DNA of 64,000 nucleotides from an uncultured Flavobacteriales bacterium (GTDB lineage Bacteria; Bacteroidota; Bacteroidia; Flavobacteriales_D; Crocinitomicaceae): contig CALEIK010000026.1 of the NCBI GenBank assembly GCA_937876195.1, forward strand, positions 1 to 64,000, read 5' to 3'. Position 1 is the stretch's first letter. Every line of letters begins with the position of its first letter. Positions 19,077-28,914 of the stretch are shown one piece after another. The notes below the pieces were generated by a model. That model saw only the letters and a program-made list of their open reading frames with translations. It was not told where the DNA came from and searched no databases. The position numbers and the translations under genes were made by a program.

Positions 19077-20099
19077 TTGGAAGATTCATTTGATTATATA
19101 AACGAGGCTGAAGGTACGGGAGACCAAGAGATTGATAAAGTTCTACGACCTAGGCGTTTGGAGGATTTTACTGGGCAAGATAAGATTGTTGCCAATTTGG
19201 AAGTCTTTGTGCAAGCAGCCACCCATAGAAATGAATCATTGGATCATGTTTTATTACACGGACCTCCAGGTTTGGGTAAAACGACACTAGCAAATATTAT
19301 TGCGAATGAGTTGAGTGTGAGTTGTAAAATCACCAGTGGACCTGTATTGGATAAACCAGGCGATTTAGCAGGATTGTTGACCAACCTAGATACTGGCGAT
19401 GTATTGTTCATTGATGAAATTCATCGACTTAGTCCAGTGATTGAAGAGTATTTGTACTCAGCCATGGAAGACTATAGCATTGATATTCTTATCGATAGCG
19501 GTCCCAATGCCCGCACAGTTCAAATCGCACTGAATCCTTTCACTTTAATTGGAGCTACAACCCGTTCAGGACTGTTGACATCTCCATTGCGTGCACGCTT
19601 TGGGATCAACCTCCGTTTACAATATTACGATGCAAAAACATTGACCTTGATTGTTGAACGATCCGCAAACCTATTGAACATCGAAATAAGTGAAGATGCA
19701 GCTTATCAAATAGCCAGTAGAAGTCGTGGTACACCAAGAATAGCAAATGCACTATTGAGAAGAGTGAGAGACTTCGCCCAAATTCAAGGCGATGGTAAGA
19801 TCGATGTAGCGATTACAAACCATGCGTTAGAGGCACTGAACGTCGATCAAAATGGATTGGATGAAATGGACAATAAAATACTCTCTGTTATCATTGATAA
19901 GTTTGGTGGAGGACCAGTGGGATTAACAACTATTGCCACTGCTATCGGAGAGAATGCTGGAACACTAGAAGAAGTTTATGAACCATTTCTCATCCAAGAA
20001 GGATTTTTAATGCGTACTCCGCGTGGAAGGAAGGTCACAGAAAAAACGTACAAACATTTGGGTAAAAACATGGGGTTTACACAGGGTGGGCTGTTTTGA
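19077..20099 (+). CDS. ruvB: Holliday junction branch migration ATPase RuvB
   Basis: A ~340-residue hexameric AAA+ motor that drives branch migration with RuvA. Walker A is GPPGLGKTTLAN, Walker B is LFIDEIH, sensor 1 is GATTRSG, and the C-terminal winged helix ends with TPRGRKVTEKTY. No ATG is available before the AAA core. TTG at 19077 gives the usual ~22 residues before LRPRRLEDFTGQ and lies downstream of the probable transcription start; TTG at 19059 would lie inside the -7 box, so I prefer 19077. No ruvA or ruvC is adjacent. Confidence 0.93.
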   Translation: MEDSFDYINEAEGTGDQEIDKVLRPRRLEDFTGQDKIVANLEVFVQAATHRNESLDHVLLHGPPGLGKTTLANIIANELSVSCKITSGPVLDKPGDLAGLLTNLDTGDVLFIDEIHRLSPVIEEYLYSAMEDYSIDILIDSGPNARTVQIALNPFTLIGATTRSGLLTSPLRARFGINLRLQYYDAKTLTLIVERSANLLNIEISEDAAYQIASRSRGTPRIANALLRRVRDFAQIQGDGKIDVAITNHALEALNVDQNGLDEMDNKILSVIIDKFGGGPVGLTTIATAIGENAGTLEEVYEPFLIQEGFLMRTPRGRKVTEKTYKHLGKNMGFTQGGLF

Positions 20100-20132
20100 T
20101 TGAAAGATTTAAATGTCAGAATTAGATTCAAA

Positions 20133-20284
20133 GTCCTCCCCCTGCACCCCCTCCGAAGGGGGAAATGGGGCGAATCTAATTTTTCTTTGTATTTTCTATG
20201 CGTTCTTATCCAGACCCCTGATAGGATTTTATTTATCGAAGTTGGATTTAAATTCCCCCTTCGGAGGGGGTGTAGGGGGAGGAC
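20133..20284. repeat. Dispersed palindromic element, copy 1
   Basis: Left arm 20133-20164 and right arm 20253-20284 are inverted copies matching at 31 of 32 bases, with an 88-nt spacer. Each arm itself contains a short hairpin (CCCCCTCCGAAGGGGG). It fills the gap between ruvB and queG. A second, damaged copy lies at 47299-47506, and the similarity extends into the spacer next to the left arm. Confidence 0.8.
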
Positions 20285-20360
20285 CAACAATAAGTAGAAT
20301 AATAAAACGATTGAATTATAGTCGATCCGAAAACCCGTATTGAATAACTGGAAAATTGGT

Positions 20361-21287
20361 TTGAACTTAACAGATAAACATACTCAACTAATAAAGCAAA
20401 AAGCCCACGACCTAGGCTTCATGTTTTGTGGTATCTCCAAAGCTGATTTTCTAGAACAAGAAGCAAAGCAACTCGATCAATGGTTGAAAAATGGGAATCA
20501 TGGGAAGATGTCCTATATGGAAAATCACTTCGATAAACGACTAGATCCACGGTTGTTGGTGGATGATGCAAAGTCCGTCGTATCTCTTATGTTGAATTAC
20601 TTCCCTTCTGAAGAACAGCAAGACAGCGAAGCGCCAAAAATTTCGAAGTATGCTTATGGTGAAGATTATCATTTTGTCATCAAGGAGAAGCTGAAGGACT
20701 TATTTCAGTTCATTCAAGATGAGATTGGTGAAGTAGGAGGACGGGTTTTTGTGGATTCTGCCCCAGTCATGGATAAAGCTTGGGCGAAGAGAAGCGGCCT
20801 AGGCTGGATGGGAAAAAACACAAACATCATTCATCCAAAACATGGTTCCTTTTTCTTCATAGCGGAATTAATACTCGATATCGAATTAGTTCCAGACGGT
20901 CCAATGAAGGATTACTGTGGAACGTGTACCAAGTGCATAGATGATTGTCCAACCGATGCCATCGTAGCGCCGTATGTCGTAGATGGATCCAAGTGTATTT
21001 CTTACCTGACAATTGAACTAAAAGACGAACTGCTGCCATCTGAATTTAAAGGGAAGATGGATAACTGGGCATTTGGATGTGATATCTGTCAAGATGTATG
21101 CCCATGGAATCGTTTTTCGACGCCACACAAGGAATCGCGGTTTAATCCACACGAGACCCTCTTGAAAATGTCTAAGGCAGATTGGCACGATTTAACAGAA
21201 GAAGTCTTTCAGGAACTGTTCCGAAAAAGCGCAGTGAAACGGACGAAATTTGACGGGCTGAAACGCAATATTGATCACTTGGAATAA
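20361..21287 (+). CDS. queG: Epoxyqueuosine reductase QueG
   Basis: A 308-residue cobalamin-dependent enzyme that reduces epoxyqueuosine to queuosine in tRNA. The catalytic region is VFVDSAPVMDKAWAKRSGLG with the conserved Asp, followed by GWMGKN. Two [4Fe-4S] motifs are CGTCTKCIDDCPTDAI and CDICQDVCPWN. No ATG precedes the conserved start, so TTG at 20361 (MNLTDKHTQLIKQ) is chosen; TTG at 20340 is the alternative and adds seven residues. A dispersed palindrome occupies the upstream gap. Confidence 0.93.
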   Translation: MNLTDKHTQLIKQKAHDLGFMFCGISKADFLEQEAKQLDQWLKNGNHGKMSYMENHFDKRLDPRLLVDDAKSVVSLMLNYFPSEEQQDSEAPKISKYAYGEDYHFVIKEKLKDLFQFIQDEIGEVGGRVFVDSAPVMDKAWAKRSGLGWMGKNTNIIHPKHGSFFFIAELILDIELVPDGPMKDYCGTCTKCIDDCPTDAIVAPYVVDGSKCISYLTIELKDELLPSEFKGKMDNWAFGCDICQDVCPWNRFSTPHKESRFNPHETLLKMSKADWHDLTEEVFQELFRKSAVKRTKFDGLKRNIDHLE

Positions 21288-21378
21288 GGATTGCACACAA
21301 TTAACAAACGAATAATAAAGAAATTTTTGTAATAAGAAAATCATTTCGTAAATTGTTCCGTTAATTTAAACTACGACT

Positions 21379-22995
21379 ATGCCAGATAATGATAATGAAG
21401 TTGAGGTTTCGTATAGTATGACACCCTACACGGGACCATGGACGAAGGCAGAAGCCGCTCATTTATTGAGAAGAACCACATTCGGCCCAACAAACCAACA
21501 AATATTAGATGCGGTAGCAGACGGGATGAACACGGTGGTCACCAATTTGTTACAAATTCCTGCGGTTGGTGAGCCGCTAGCGTTTCATCCAGACGAAATT
21601 ATTGCAACACCAGGAACAAGTTGGGTGAATAGTGTATATCCCACAGATCCTATTGTTGCACAATCGGTTGAAACTGCTAGACAATTGTCACTTGGTGGTT
21701 GGCTTTTTGAGCGAATCAATAAGGAACAGGTTACAATTGCCGAGAAAATGTGCTTGTTTTGGCAAAATCATTTTGCTGCGAGTGCAGGATTTGATGCACG
21801 TGCTAGTTATGATTATTATGCACTGCTTCGCTCACACGCTTTAGGAAATTTCAGACAACTCGTAAAGGATGTAACTATCAATCCAAATATGTTATTGTTT
21901 TTGGATGGAGCTTCAAACACATTGTACAGTCCAAATGAAAACTATGCCCGTGAACTTCTTGAGTTATTTACGATAGGCAAGGGACCTCAAATTGGACCTG
22001 GAGATTACACAAATTATACAGAGGATGATGTTGCCGCAGGCGCCAAAATACTAACTGGATATATCCTTCAAGGACTAAGAAGTGATACAGTTACGGATGT
22101 GACAGCTGTGTTTACTCCCATTTTGCATGACACTTCGACAAAAGTATTATCATCACACTTTGGTGGTGCTACTATACCTGACGGAGGAGCGAATGAATAT
22201 TCAGATTATATCGATATCATCTTTCAACAGAATGAAGTCGCAAATTACATTTGCAGAAAATTCTACCGTTATTTCGTCAATTTTGATTTGACTCCTGCAG
22301 TGGAAACAAATGTGATTGCTGAAATGGCAAGTACGCTTATTGCAAATAACTATGATGTACTGCCAGTTTTAACGGAACTATTTACAAGTGAGCATTTTTA
22401 TGACGTTTCTGTCAGAGGGGCTTTAATAAGAGGCCCTTTGGATATGTTGTATTCAATGTTGAATAGTACAGAATCACAAACCAATTATAATCTTGCAACA
22501 GATTATGAAATGCAGTTGAACGTCTATGCGGTGTCCAATGTATTGGGGCAGGATTATTTATCCCCACCAAGTGTTGCAGGCTGGCCAGCGTATTATCAAA
22601 CACCTTCATATACGCAGTTGTGGATGAATGCAACACATCTAAAGACACGTTTTGACATAAGTACTTTTATGACAATTTTAACAGGGATCCCTGTAAATGG
22701 GGAAAACTGGAAAGTGAATGGGCTTGGATTTTTAGACAACCTTTCGATTCCAGCGGATCCAATACAAGTAATTGATGATATTGTTGATGTATTTTGCCCA
22801 AAAGGGTTGGATGCACTTCAAAGATTGATACTTAAGTCAATCTTAACCAATGGGCAACCTGATTTTGAGTGGACGATTCAATACAATGAGTATATCGCCG
22901 ACCCGGGAAATCCTGCGGTGTCAGATCCCGTAAGACAGAGAGTTGAATTAGTGTTGGCAAGGTTATTTCAAATGCCAGAATTTCATACGCTGTAA
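21379..22995 (+). CDS. DUF1800 family protein
   Basis: A 538-residue DUF1800 protein. Signatures are the N-terminal AEAAHLLRRTTFGPT motif, FWQNHFAAS, NENYARELLELFTIG and SPPSVAGWPAY. Function is not established for this family, which usually sits directly upstream of a DUF1501 gene, as here (18 bp gap). No signal peptide is visible at the chosen ATG, and no in-frame earlier start gives one, which is odd because the partner is clearly exported. Confidence 0.88.
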   Translation: MPDNDNEVEVSYSMTPYTGPWTKAEAAHLLRRTTFGPTNQQILDAVADGMNTVVTNLLQIPAVGEPLAFHPDEIIATPGTSWVNSVYPTDPIVAQSVETARQLSLGGWLFERINKEQVTIAEKMCLFWQNHFAASAGFDARASYDYYALLRSHALGNFRQLVKDVTINPNMLLFLDGASNTLYSPNENYARELLELFTIGKGPQIGPGDYTNYTEDDVAAGAKILTGYILQGLRSDTVTDVTAVFTPILHDTSTKVLSSHFGGATIPDGGANEYSDYIDIIFQQNEVANYICRKFYRYFVNFDLTPAVETNVIAEMASTLIANNYDVLPVLTELFTSEHFYDVSVRGALIRGPLDMLYSMLNSTESQTNYNLATDYEMQLNVYAVSNVLGQDYLSPPSVAGWPAYYQTPSYTQLWMNATHLKTRFDISTFMTILTGIPVNGENWKVNGLGFLDNLSIPADPIQVIDDIVDVFCPKGLDALQRLILKSILTNGQPDFEWTIQYNEYIADPGNPAVSDPVRQRVELVLARLFQMPEFHTL

Positions 22996-23013
22996 AGCCT
23001 AAAGTTAGAAACT

Positions 23014-24564
23014 ATGAAGAGAAGAAATTTTGTAAAAAGTTTAGCGCTTGCATCAGCAGGAACGCCGATTCTATTAAATGAAATGAAACTGCAATCAATC
23101 GGGAAAAGATTGTTTAAAGTTTCGTCGGCCGGAGAGGACAGAGTACTTGTTATTATTCGCTTGAATGGTGGAAATGATGGTTTAAATACGGTGATTCCAC
23201 GGGATCAGTATGCTAACTTAACAATTCAACGAAGCAATGTTTTGATTCCAGAAACTTCAGTCCTTCCAATTACAACGGAAGTTGGTTTTCATCCAGTCAT
23301 GACAGGAATGCAAGGGATGTACAATGCAGGAAAATTGGGAATCATTCAAAATGTTGGTTACCCAGAGCAGAACAGATCTCACTTTAGATCAATGGACATT
23401 TGGAGCTCAGGATTAATTAATGATCCAGCAACAACTGGATGGCTAGGGAGGCAGTTTGATGAAGACTATGAAAACTATCCGGAAGATTATCCAAGTTTGG
23501 CCTATCCTGACCCATTTGCAATCAGTATGGGGTACGAAGTTTCAGCGACTTGCCAAGGGATATATGCGAACTTTAGTCACGCTGTAAACAATCCTTTTGA
23601 CGCGTACAACTTAGCAACAAGTGGCTCAGTGAATGACGGTACGTATTATGGTGACCATATTGAGTATTTAACCACGTTAATTACTCAGGCAAATCAGTAT
23701 GGCGGTCAAATCAATGATGCTGCGGATATGGGTAACACACTTTCAACCATGTACGATCCATTGAATCCATTGGCGGTTCAACTGCAGTATGTTGCACAAA
23801 TGATTTCAGGTGGATTAAAATCTAAAGTATATGTGTTAAACCTCAATGGTTTTGATACACACAATGCACAAGTAATTGGTGGTGATACTACGACTGGAAC
23901 ACATGCAAATTTGATGAAAACGGTTTCGGATGCTGTTGCTGCTTTCCAAGATGATTTAATGTTGTTAGGGTTGGAAGATCGAGTGGCAGGAATGACGTTC
24001 TCTGAGTTCGGAAGACAAGTAGCATCAAATGCCAGTTTAGGAACGGATCATGGTGACGCTGCTCCGTTGTTCTTATTTGGAACATGTTTGGATTTCAGTA
24101 TTTTAGGGCCAAACCCAATTGTGGAGGATACAGTGGTTAACCAAGCGGGACTTCCTATGCAAATTGATTTTAGAGATGTCTACGCCTCAATTCTACGTGA
24201 CTGGTTCGGTGTATCTACTTTGGATATTCAGGCATTGTTTGAGCATTCAGTGACGTATTACTCTTTATTGGGCGCATGCAGTCTCGGTGTTGATGAAGAT
24301 GTGCTTACCAAAGATAAGGCACTTATTTATCCAAATCCAGCACATTCAAAATCTACGATTCGATTTACTGCGGAAAGTGAATGGGTAAAAATAGAAATCT
24401 TTGATATGAATAATAAGAAAGTACTTGATGTGTATGATGGAAACCTAGGACAAGGGAGACATGATGTTCCGATGGAAGTAAAAGATTTAACAGCGGGACA
24501 GTACTTCGTTAGAATATTAAAAAATTCTGGCGTTATTACAACAAAACTGTTAAAAGTGAAATAA
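23014..24564 (+). CDS. DUF1501 family protein with T9SS type A sorting domain
   Basis: A 516-residue protein beginning MKRRNFVKSLALASAG, a twin-arginine-like signal. The DUF1501 (sulfatase-like alkaline phosphatase fold) body includes IRLNGGNDGLNTV, GYPEQNRSHF and MTFSEFGRQ with a following DHG. The last ~80 residues are a T9SS type A domain: it starts LIYPNPAHSKS and ends TKLLKVK. The protein should therefore reach the cell surface or medium. It is co-transcribed with the DUF1800 gene; a joint substrate is unknown. A hairpin terminator follows at 24677. Confidence 0.9.
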   Translation: MKRRNFVKSLALASAGTPILLNEMKLQSIGKRLFKVSSAGEDRVLVIIRLNGGNDGLNTVIPRDQYANLTIQRSNVLIPETSVLPITTEVGFHPVMTGMQGMYNAGKLGIIQNVGYPEQNRSHFRSMDIWSSGLINDPATTGWLGRQFDEDYENYPEDYPSLAYPDPFAISMGYEVSATCQGIYANFSHAVNNPFDAYNLATSGSVNDGTYYGDHIEYLTTLITQANQYGGQINDAADMGNTLSTMYDPLNPLAVQLQYVAQMISGGLKSKVYVLNLNGFDTHNAQVIGGDTTTGTHANLMKTVSDAVAAFQDDLMLLGLEDRVAGMTFSEFGRQVASNASLGTDHGDAAPLFLFGTCLDFSILGPNPIVEDTVVNQAGLPMQIDFRDVYASILRDWFGVSTLDIQALFEHSVTYYSLLGACSLGVDEDVLTKDKALIYPNPAHSKSTIRFTAESEWVKIEIFDMNNKKVLDVYDGNLGQGRHDVPMEVKDLTAGQYFVRILKNSGVITTKLLKVK

Positions 24565-24676
24565 TTGAGTAAAAAAATAACAAATAATTCATTGGATATT
24601 TACAATTGTTTTATACATTTGAATTGTGAACATCTCTCGTAAGAGAAGATGAGTAGTTAGGTTAGGTTATAATGGT

Positions 24677-24711
24677 AAAGCTGGGTACATAGTATCCAGC
24701 TTTATTTTTTT
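24677..24711 (+). terminator. Terminator after DUF1501 gene
   Basis: AAAGCTGG and CCAGCTTT form an 8-bp stem with an 11-nt loop, followed by ATTTTTTT. It lies 112 bp beyond the stop codon. The rest of the 359-bp gap (24565-24923) holds no ORF or repeat that I can recognise. Confidence 0.8.
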
Positions 24712-24923
24712 GTCAGTATCGAAGGATTGTTCTTTTAGCCTAGCTCATTATGATATAGCCATTATTTCGATGCCTTAAAGTATAAATCAAAGCAATTTTT
24801 AAAAAGCAGACGACGAGAGTTAAGATGCCCCTCACTCTAGAATTACTGTCTGTTAATTATGTAAATCTTTCTCATAAAAGTGCAACATAAGCCATTCTAT
24901 TTGGCGGATTTTTGTACTCACCT

Positions 24924-27257
24924 ATGAGGAAAATTAAAAACATACTATCGATTGCTGCTGAGTTAATTGCCTTAGTGATTTTCCTTGTATTTCTTTTTGT
25001 CCCAGTATTGACCAAATATTTCATTGAGCGATATGATGTGAAATATACTGGGCGAGAGATTACGCTAGATTGGGCTTACGTGAATCCATTTACTGGATAT
25101 GTGCATTTGGACGATTTGGTGATCCATGAGCTTGACAGTGATGACGCCTTTGTTTCGATGAAAGGCATAAGTGTCAATTTGGCGATGCTGAAGTTGTTCA
25201 CGAAAACGTATGAAATTGAGGCGCTAAAGATAACGAAGCCGTATATTCATGTTATTCACCGAGAAAAAGACCTTAACTTTTCCGATCTGCTCGAAAGATT
25301 CAAGCCCGACCCAGACAAGCAGAAATCCAAAGAAGTTCGTTTTAATCTGCTGAATATTGAAATGGTTGATGGAGAATTTCATTACGATGAAGAACAAACG
25401 CCTGTGAATTATTTTATCGAAAAAGTAAATGTTACTAGTGAAGGTTTACGCTACGATGTGGATACCATACCTATTCAGTATTCTTTTTCTTCTGGTATAG
25501 GAACGGGCGAAATCGCTGGGGAAATGACTATCAATATTGAGAACAAGGATTATCGAATGGCCGTAAAAATCGACAATTTCGATTTAGAGGTGATCAATCA
25601 GTACATGAAAGATTTAACGGATTACGGTACGCTTGCAGCAATGCTGGATGCTGACATCAGATCTACAGGAAATTTGAATAGTGTGGATAGCATTTCGACA
25701 GCAGGGAAAATTGTTGTCTCCGAATTTCATTTTGGCAAGAATAAAAACGAAGATTTTGCTTCTTTTGAAGAACTGGCAATTGATATTATTGAGTTAAGTC
25801 CCAAAGATTTTGTTTATCACTACGACTCCATTACGTTGAGAAAACCATTTGTTTGGTACGAAAGGTATGACTACTTGGATAACGTTCAAACAATGTTTGG
25901 TGAGGGAGGAGAGAATGTTGCTGCAGCGAATGCCAACCCAAACAAATTTAACCTTGTCATAGAAATTGCCAAATTCATACAACAAATCTCTAGAAATATG
26001 CTTCAGAGCCATTATAAAGTGGGACGATTGGCTATTTATGAGGGCGATATTCAATTCAGCGACTATTCTTTGGGAGATAGATTTCATGTCGCTTTAAACC
26101 CATTTACGGCAATTGCCGATTCGGTGGACAAGGACAGGGAAAGGATTAAAGTTAAAGTGAGATCAGGGATACAACCACATGGTGAAATGTGGGTCGCTGT
26201 AAGTGTGAACCCAGAGGACAGTTCTTATTTCGATTTGAATTATCGCTTTCATAAAATTCCTTTGAGTGTGTTTAATCCTTATGTCAAGACATATACATCG
26301 TTTCCGCTCGACAGAGGTTCAATGGAATTTACTGGGAACTGGAATGTTAGAGCAGGGAACATATTCAGTAACAATCATCTCATTATCATAGACCCAAGAA
26401 CCTCCAAAAGAGTCAGAAACAAAGACACAAAATGGATTCCAGTTCCATTAGCGTTGGCTATCTTAAGAGAACGTGGAAATGTAATCGACTATGAAATTCC
26501 CATACAGGGAAATTTAAATGATCCAGATTTCAATTTTTGGGATGTAATCACTGATTTGTTAAAGAATATATTCATTAAACCAGCTACGCTGCCCTATGCC
26601 TTGGAGGTGAATAGTGTAGAGCGAAAACTGGAGAAATCTTTGTTCATGTCATGGGAAATGCAAGATCACACGCTTTCTTCATCGCAGGAAAAGTTCATTG
26701 AAAAAATGATTGATTTTCTCGAAGACAACCCTGAAGCACAGATTACGATCGTTCCGCAAAATTACACGGTTAAAGAGAAGGAATTCATTTTGCTTTTTGA
26801 AGCTAAAAAACGGTACTATCTGGCTAAACATAGTATGAAAGCCGCTGCGTTTTCTGAAGATGACTCGCTGAAAGTTCAAAAGATGTCCATAAAAGACAAA
26901 GGATTTGTAAAGTACTTAGACACGCGAGTAAAAAGCGCAACTCTATTTACTGCACAGCACAAAGCAGCGCGATTGGTCAAACAATCTGTGGTGAACGCAA
27001 AATTTAATCAATTGGTGAAAGCAAGGCAAGCTGAATTTTTAGCAATGTTCAAAGAAGAAAACCTAGAAAAGCGCGTGAAGTTCTTGTCCAATAAGAATGT
27101 AGTTCCCTTCAACGGATTTTCATTTTATGATATCAGCTACAAAGGAGATTTTCCGGATTACCTGAGAGAAGCACACAATAAAATGAATGAATTCGACGAC
27201 CTGTCACCAAGAAAAAAATACAAGGAGAAACGAGAGAAAATCGACAAAGCAAAATAG
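24924..27257 (+). CDS. DUF748/AsmA-like envelope protein
   Basis: A 777-residue protein with one N-terminal membrane helix (LIALVIFLVFLFVPVL) and a long periplasmic part. Segments such as ITLDWAYVNPFTG, YEIEALKITKPYIHV and DLNFSDLLERF are typical of DUF748, a relative of AsmA/bridge-like proteins thought to help move or organise lipids between membranes. The C-terminal ~180 residues include a basic, OmpA-like helical stretch. It heads the run containing mlaE, mlaF and mlaD, which supports a lipid-related role. ATG at 24924 is preferred to the TTG 12 bp upstream. Confidence 0.75.
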   Translation: MRKIKNILSIAAELIALVIFLVFLFVPVLTKYFIERYDVKYTGREITLDWAYVNPFTGYVHLDDLVIHELDSDDAFVSMKGISVNLAMLKLFTKTYEIEALKITKPYIHVIHREKDLNFSDLLERFKPDPDKQKSKEVRFNLLNIEMVDGEFHYDEEQTPVNYFIEKVNVTSEGLRYDVDTIPIQYSFSSGIGTGEIAGEMTINIENKDYRMAVKIDNFDLEVINQYMKDLTDYGTLAAMLDADIRSTGNLNSVDSISTAGKIVVSEFHFGKNKNEDFASFEELAIDIIELSPKDFVYHYDSITLRKPFVWYERYDYLDNVQTMFGEGGENVAAANANPNKFNLVIEIAKFIQQISRNMLQSHYKVGRLAIYEGDIQFSDYSLGDRFHVALNPFTAIADSVDKDRERIKVKVRSGIQPHGEMWVAVSVNPEDSSYFDLNYRFHKIPLSVFNPYVKTYTSFPLDRGSMEFTGNWNVRAGNIFSNNHLIIIDPRTSKRVRNKDTKWIPVPLALAILRERGNVIDYEIPIQGNLNDPDFNFWDVITDLLKNIFIKPATLPYALEVNSVERKLEKSLFMSWEMQDHTLSSSQEKFIEKMIDFLEDNPEAQITIVPQNYTVKEKEFILLFEAKKRYYLAKHSMKAAAFSEDDSLKVQKMSIKDKGFVKYLDTRVKSATLFTAQHKAARLVKQSVVNAKFNQLVKARQAEFLAMFKEENLEKRVKFLSNKNVVPFNGFSFYDISYKGDFPDYLREAHNKMNEFDDLSPRKKYKEKREKIDKAK

Positions 27258-27286
27258 GGTTTTTACAACTCACTTATTTCATTCAA

Positions 27287-28114
27287 ATGCCTATGACGAC
27301 AAAAAGTTTTTTTAGAACACAAACCATAAATATTGGAGAGAAAACACTTTCTGTTGTTGATTCTGTGAAGGGTGGACTATCCAATTTTGGTGATGTAACG
27401 CTGTTCATCGTATTGATGATTCGTGAAACATTTTCCCGTGAATTTGAATTCAAAGAATTTGTATATCAGTGTTATAAGATTGGTTACAAATCATTGCCCT
27501 TGATTTCAGTCACAGGAGCCATCATGGGGTTAGTATTGACGATTCAATCTCGTCCAATAATGATAGAGTTTGGAGCAGTTTCCATGCTGCCAGGAATGGT
27601 ATCGATTTCACTGATAAGAGAAATGGGGCCTGTCATCACTGCACTTATTTGTGCAGGAAAAGTAGGTTCGGGCATTGGTGCAGAATTGGGTTCAATGCGG
27701 GTGACCGAGCAAATTGACGCAATGGAAGTCTCTTCGATAAATCCGATGCGATTTCTCGTCGTGACTAGAGTTTTAGCGGCTACTCTTATGATCCCTCTTT
27801 TGGTGTTGTATGCTGATTTACTCGGAATTATGGGGAGCTGGATTGGTGCAAACCTCAGAGGTGATGTGTCCTTTGTTCTCTTCTTTTCTCAGGCGTTTAG
27901 CGTTGTTGAATTCATTGATTTTCTTCCAGCTGTGATCAAAACATTCTTTTTTGGTGCTGTGATTGGAATAGTAGGCAGCTATAAAGGCTACAACGCAGGT
28001 CGTGGGACAGAAAGTGTTGGTCTTGCTGCCAATTCAGCTGTGGTAATATCTTCGCTTTTGGTGATTGTGGTAGATGTAATAGCAGTACAAATTACTGATA
28101 TGTTGGAATCATGA
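27287..28114 (+). CDS. mlaE: MlaE-type ABC transporter permease
   Basis: A 275-residue inner-membrane permease of the MlaE/TrnL family that moves phospholipids with an MCE protein. Signatures include GAIMGLVLTIQSRP, LIREMGPVITALICAGKVGSGIGAELG and the following TEQIDAMEV. Its stop overlaps the ATPase start by 4 bp. A second in-frame ATG lies 6 bp downstream. The gene name follows family membership, not experiment. Confidence 0.92.
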   Translation: MPMTTKSFFRTQTINIGEKTLSVVDSVKGGLSNFGDVTLFIVLMIRETFSREFEFKEFVYQCYKIGYKSLPLISVTGAIMGLVLTIQSRPIMIEFGAVSMLPGMVSISLIREMGPVITALICAGKVGSGIGAELGSMRVTEQIDAMEVSSINPMRFLVVTRVLAATLMIPLLVLYADLLGIMGSWIGANLRGDVSFVLFFSQAFSVVEFIDFLPAVIKTFFFGAVIGIVGSYKGYNAGRGTESVGLAANSAVVISSLLVIVVDVIAVQITDMLES

Positions 28115-28875
28115 GCAAAGCAACCACAGGTGATAAAGCCAAACAACCAGTCATTGAGATAAAAAATCTTGATAAATCATTCGGAAAGGAAGTTGTATTA
28201 AAAGATTTGAACCTTCAACTTTTTGAAGAAGAGAACCTGGTGGTCTTGGGGAAATCAGGTTCAGGGAAGTCTGTGCTCATCAAGTTGATTGCTGGTTTGC
28301 TTACAGCGAATAGCGGAATCATCAATGTGTTTGATGAAGATGTGACTCAGATGAAGCCCGCGGCGCTCGCAGAAATGAGAAAAAAAATTGGCTTCTTATT
28401 TCAAAGTGGAGCCTTGTACGACTCGATGTCAGTGCGGCAAAATTTAGAATTTCCCCTCAGCCGAATTAGAACAAATCTAAGTGCTGAAGAAAGATTGGAG
28501 AAAATTCAGGAGGTATTGGAAAATGTAGGATTACCTGATGTATTGGACAAAATGCCATCCGAACTTTCTGGCGGTATGAGAAAGCGAATTGGCTTGGCGA
28601 GAACGATTGTTGTGGATCCTCTAATTATGCTCTACGATGAACCAACAACAGGACTTGATCCAACCACATCGTATGAAATCAGCGAGTTAATACTAGAAGT
28701 ACAAGAGAAGTACAAAACGGCATCGATCATCATTACGCACGACATTGCATGTGCACGAATCGTGGCCAACAGATTGGTGATGCTGCAAGATGGAAAAGTA
28801 TACAAAGAAGGAGTATTGGAAGATTTTGAAAACTCGGACGATCAAGTCATTCAATCGTTTTTCAAATCAATTTGA
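28111..28875 (+). CDS. mlaF: MlaF-type ABC transporter ATPase
   Basis: A 254-residue ATPase with Walker A GKSGSGKS, a Q-loop at LFQSGALYDSM, the ABC signature LSGGMRKRIGLAR, Walker B LIMLYDEPTTGLDP and the switch His in IITHD. The GGMRKR form and DSMSV after the Q-loop are typical of Mla-type ATPases. The ATGA overlap with mlaE shows translational coupling. It powers phospholipid movement between inner membrane and the MCE protein. Confidence 0.94.
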   Translation: MSKATTGDKAKQPVIEIKNLDKSFGKEVVLKDLNLQLFEEENLVVLGKSGSGKSVLIKLIAGLLTANSGIINVFDEDVTQMKPAALAEMRKKIGFLFQSGALYDSMSVRQNLEFPLSRIRTNLSAEERLEKIQEVLENVGLPDVLDKMPSELSGGMRKRIGLARTIVVDPLIMLYDEPTTGLDPTTSYEISELILEVQEKYKTASIIITHDIACARIVANRLVMLQDGKVYKEGVLEDFENSDDQVIQSFFKSI

Positions 28876-28914
28876 AGCACTTGAGAGAAGAATAAAAACA
28901 TAAAATAAAGAATT

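Noticed and set aside
20100..20343. Three short ORFs between ruvB and queG
   Set aside because: They translate the palindromic repeat in different frames; low-complexity Pro/Arg/Gly sequence with no conserved look.
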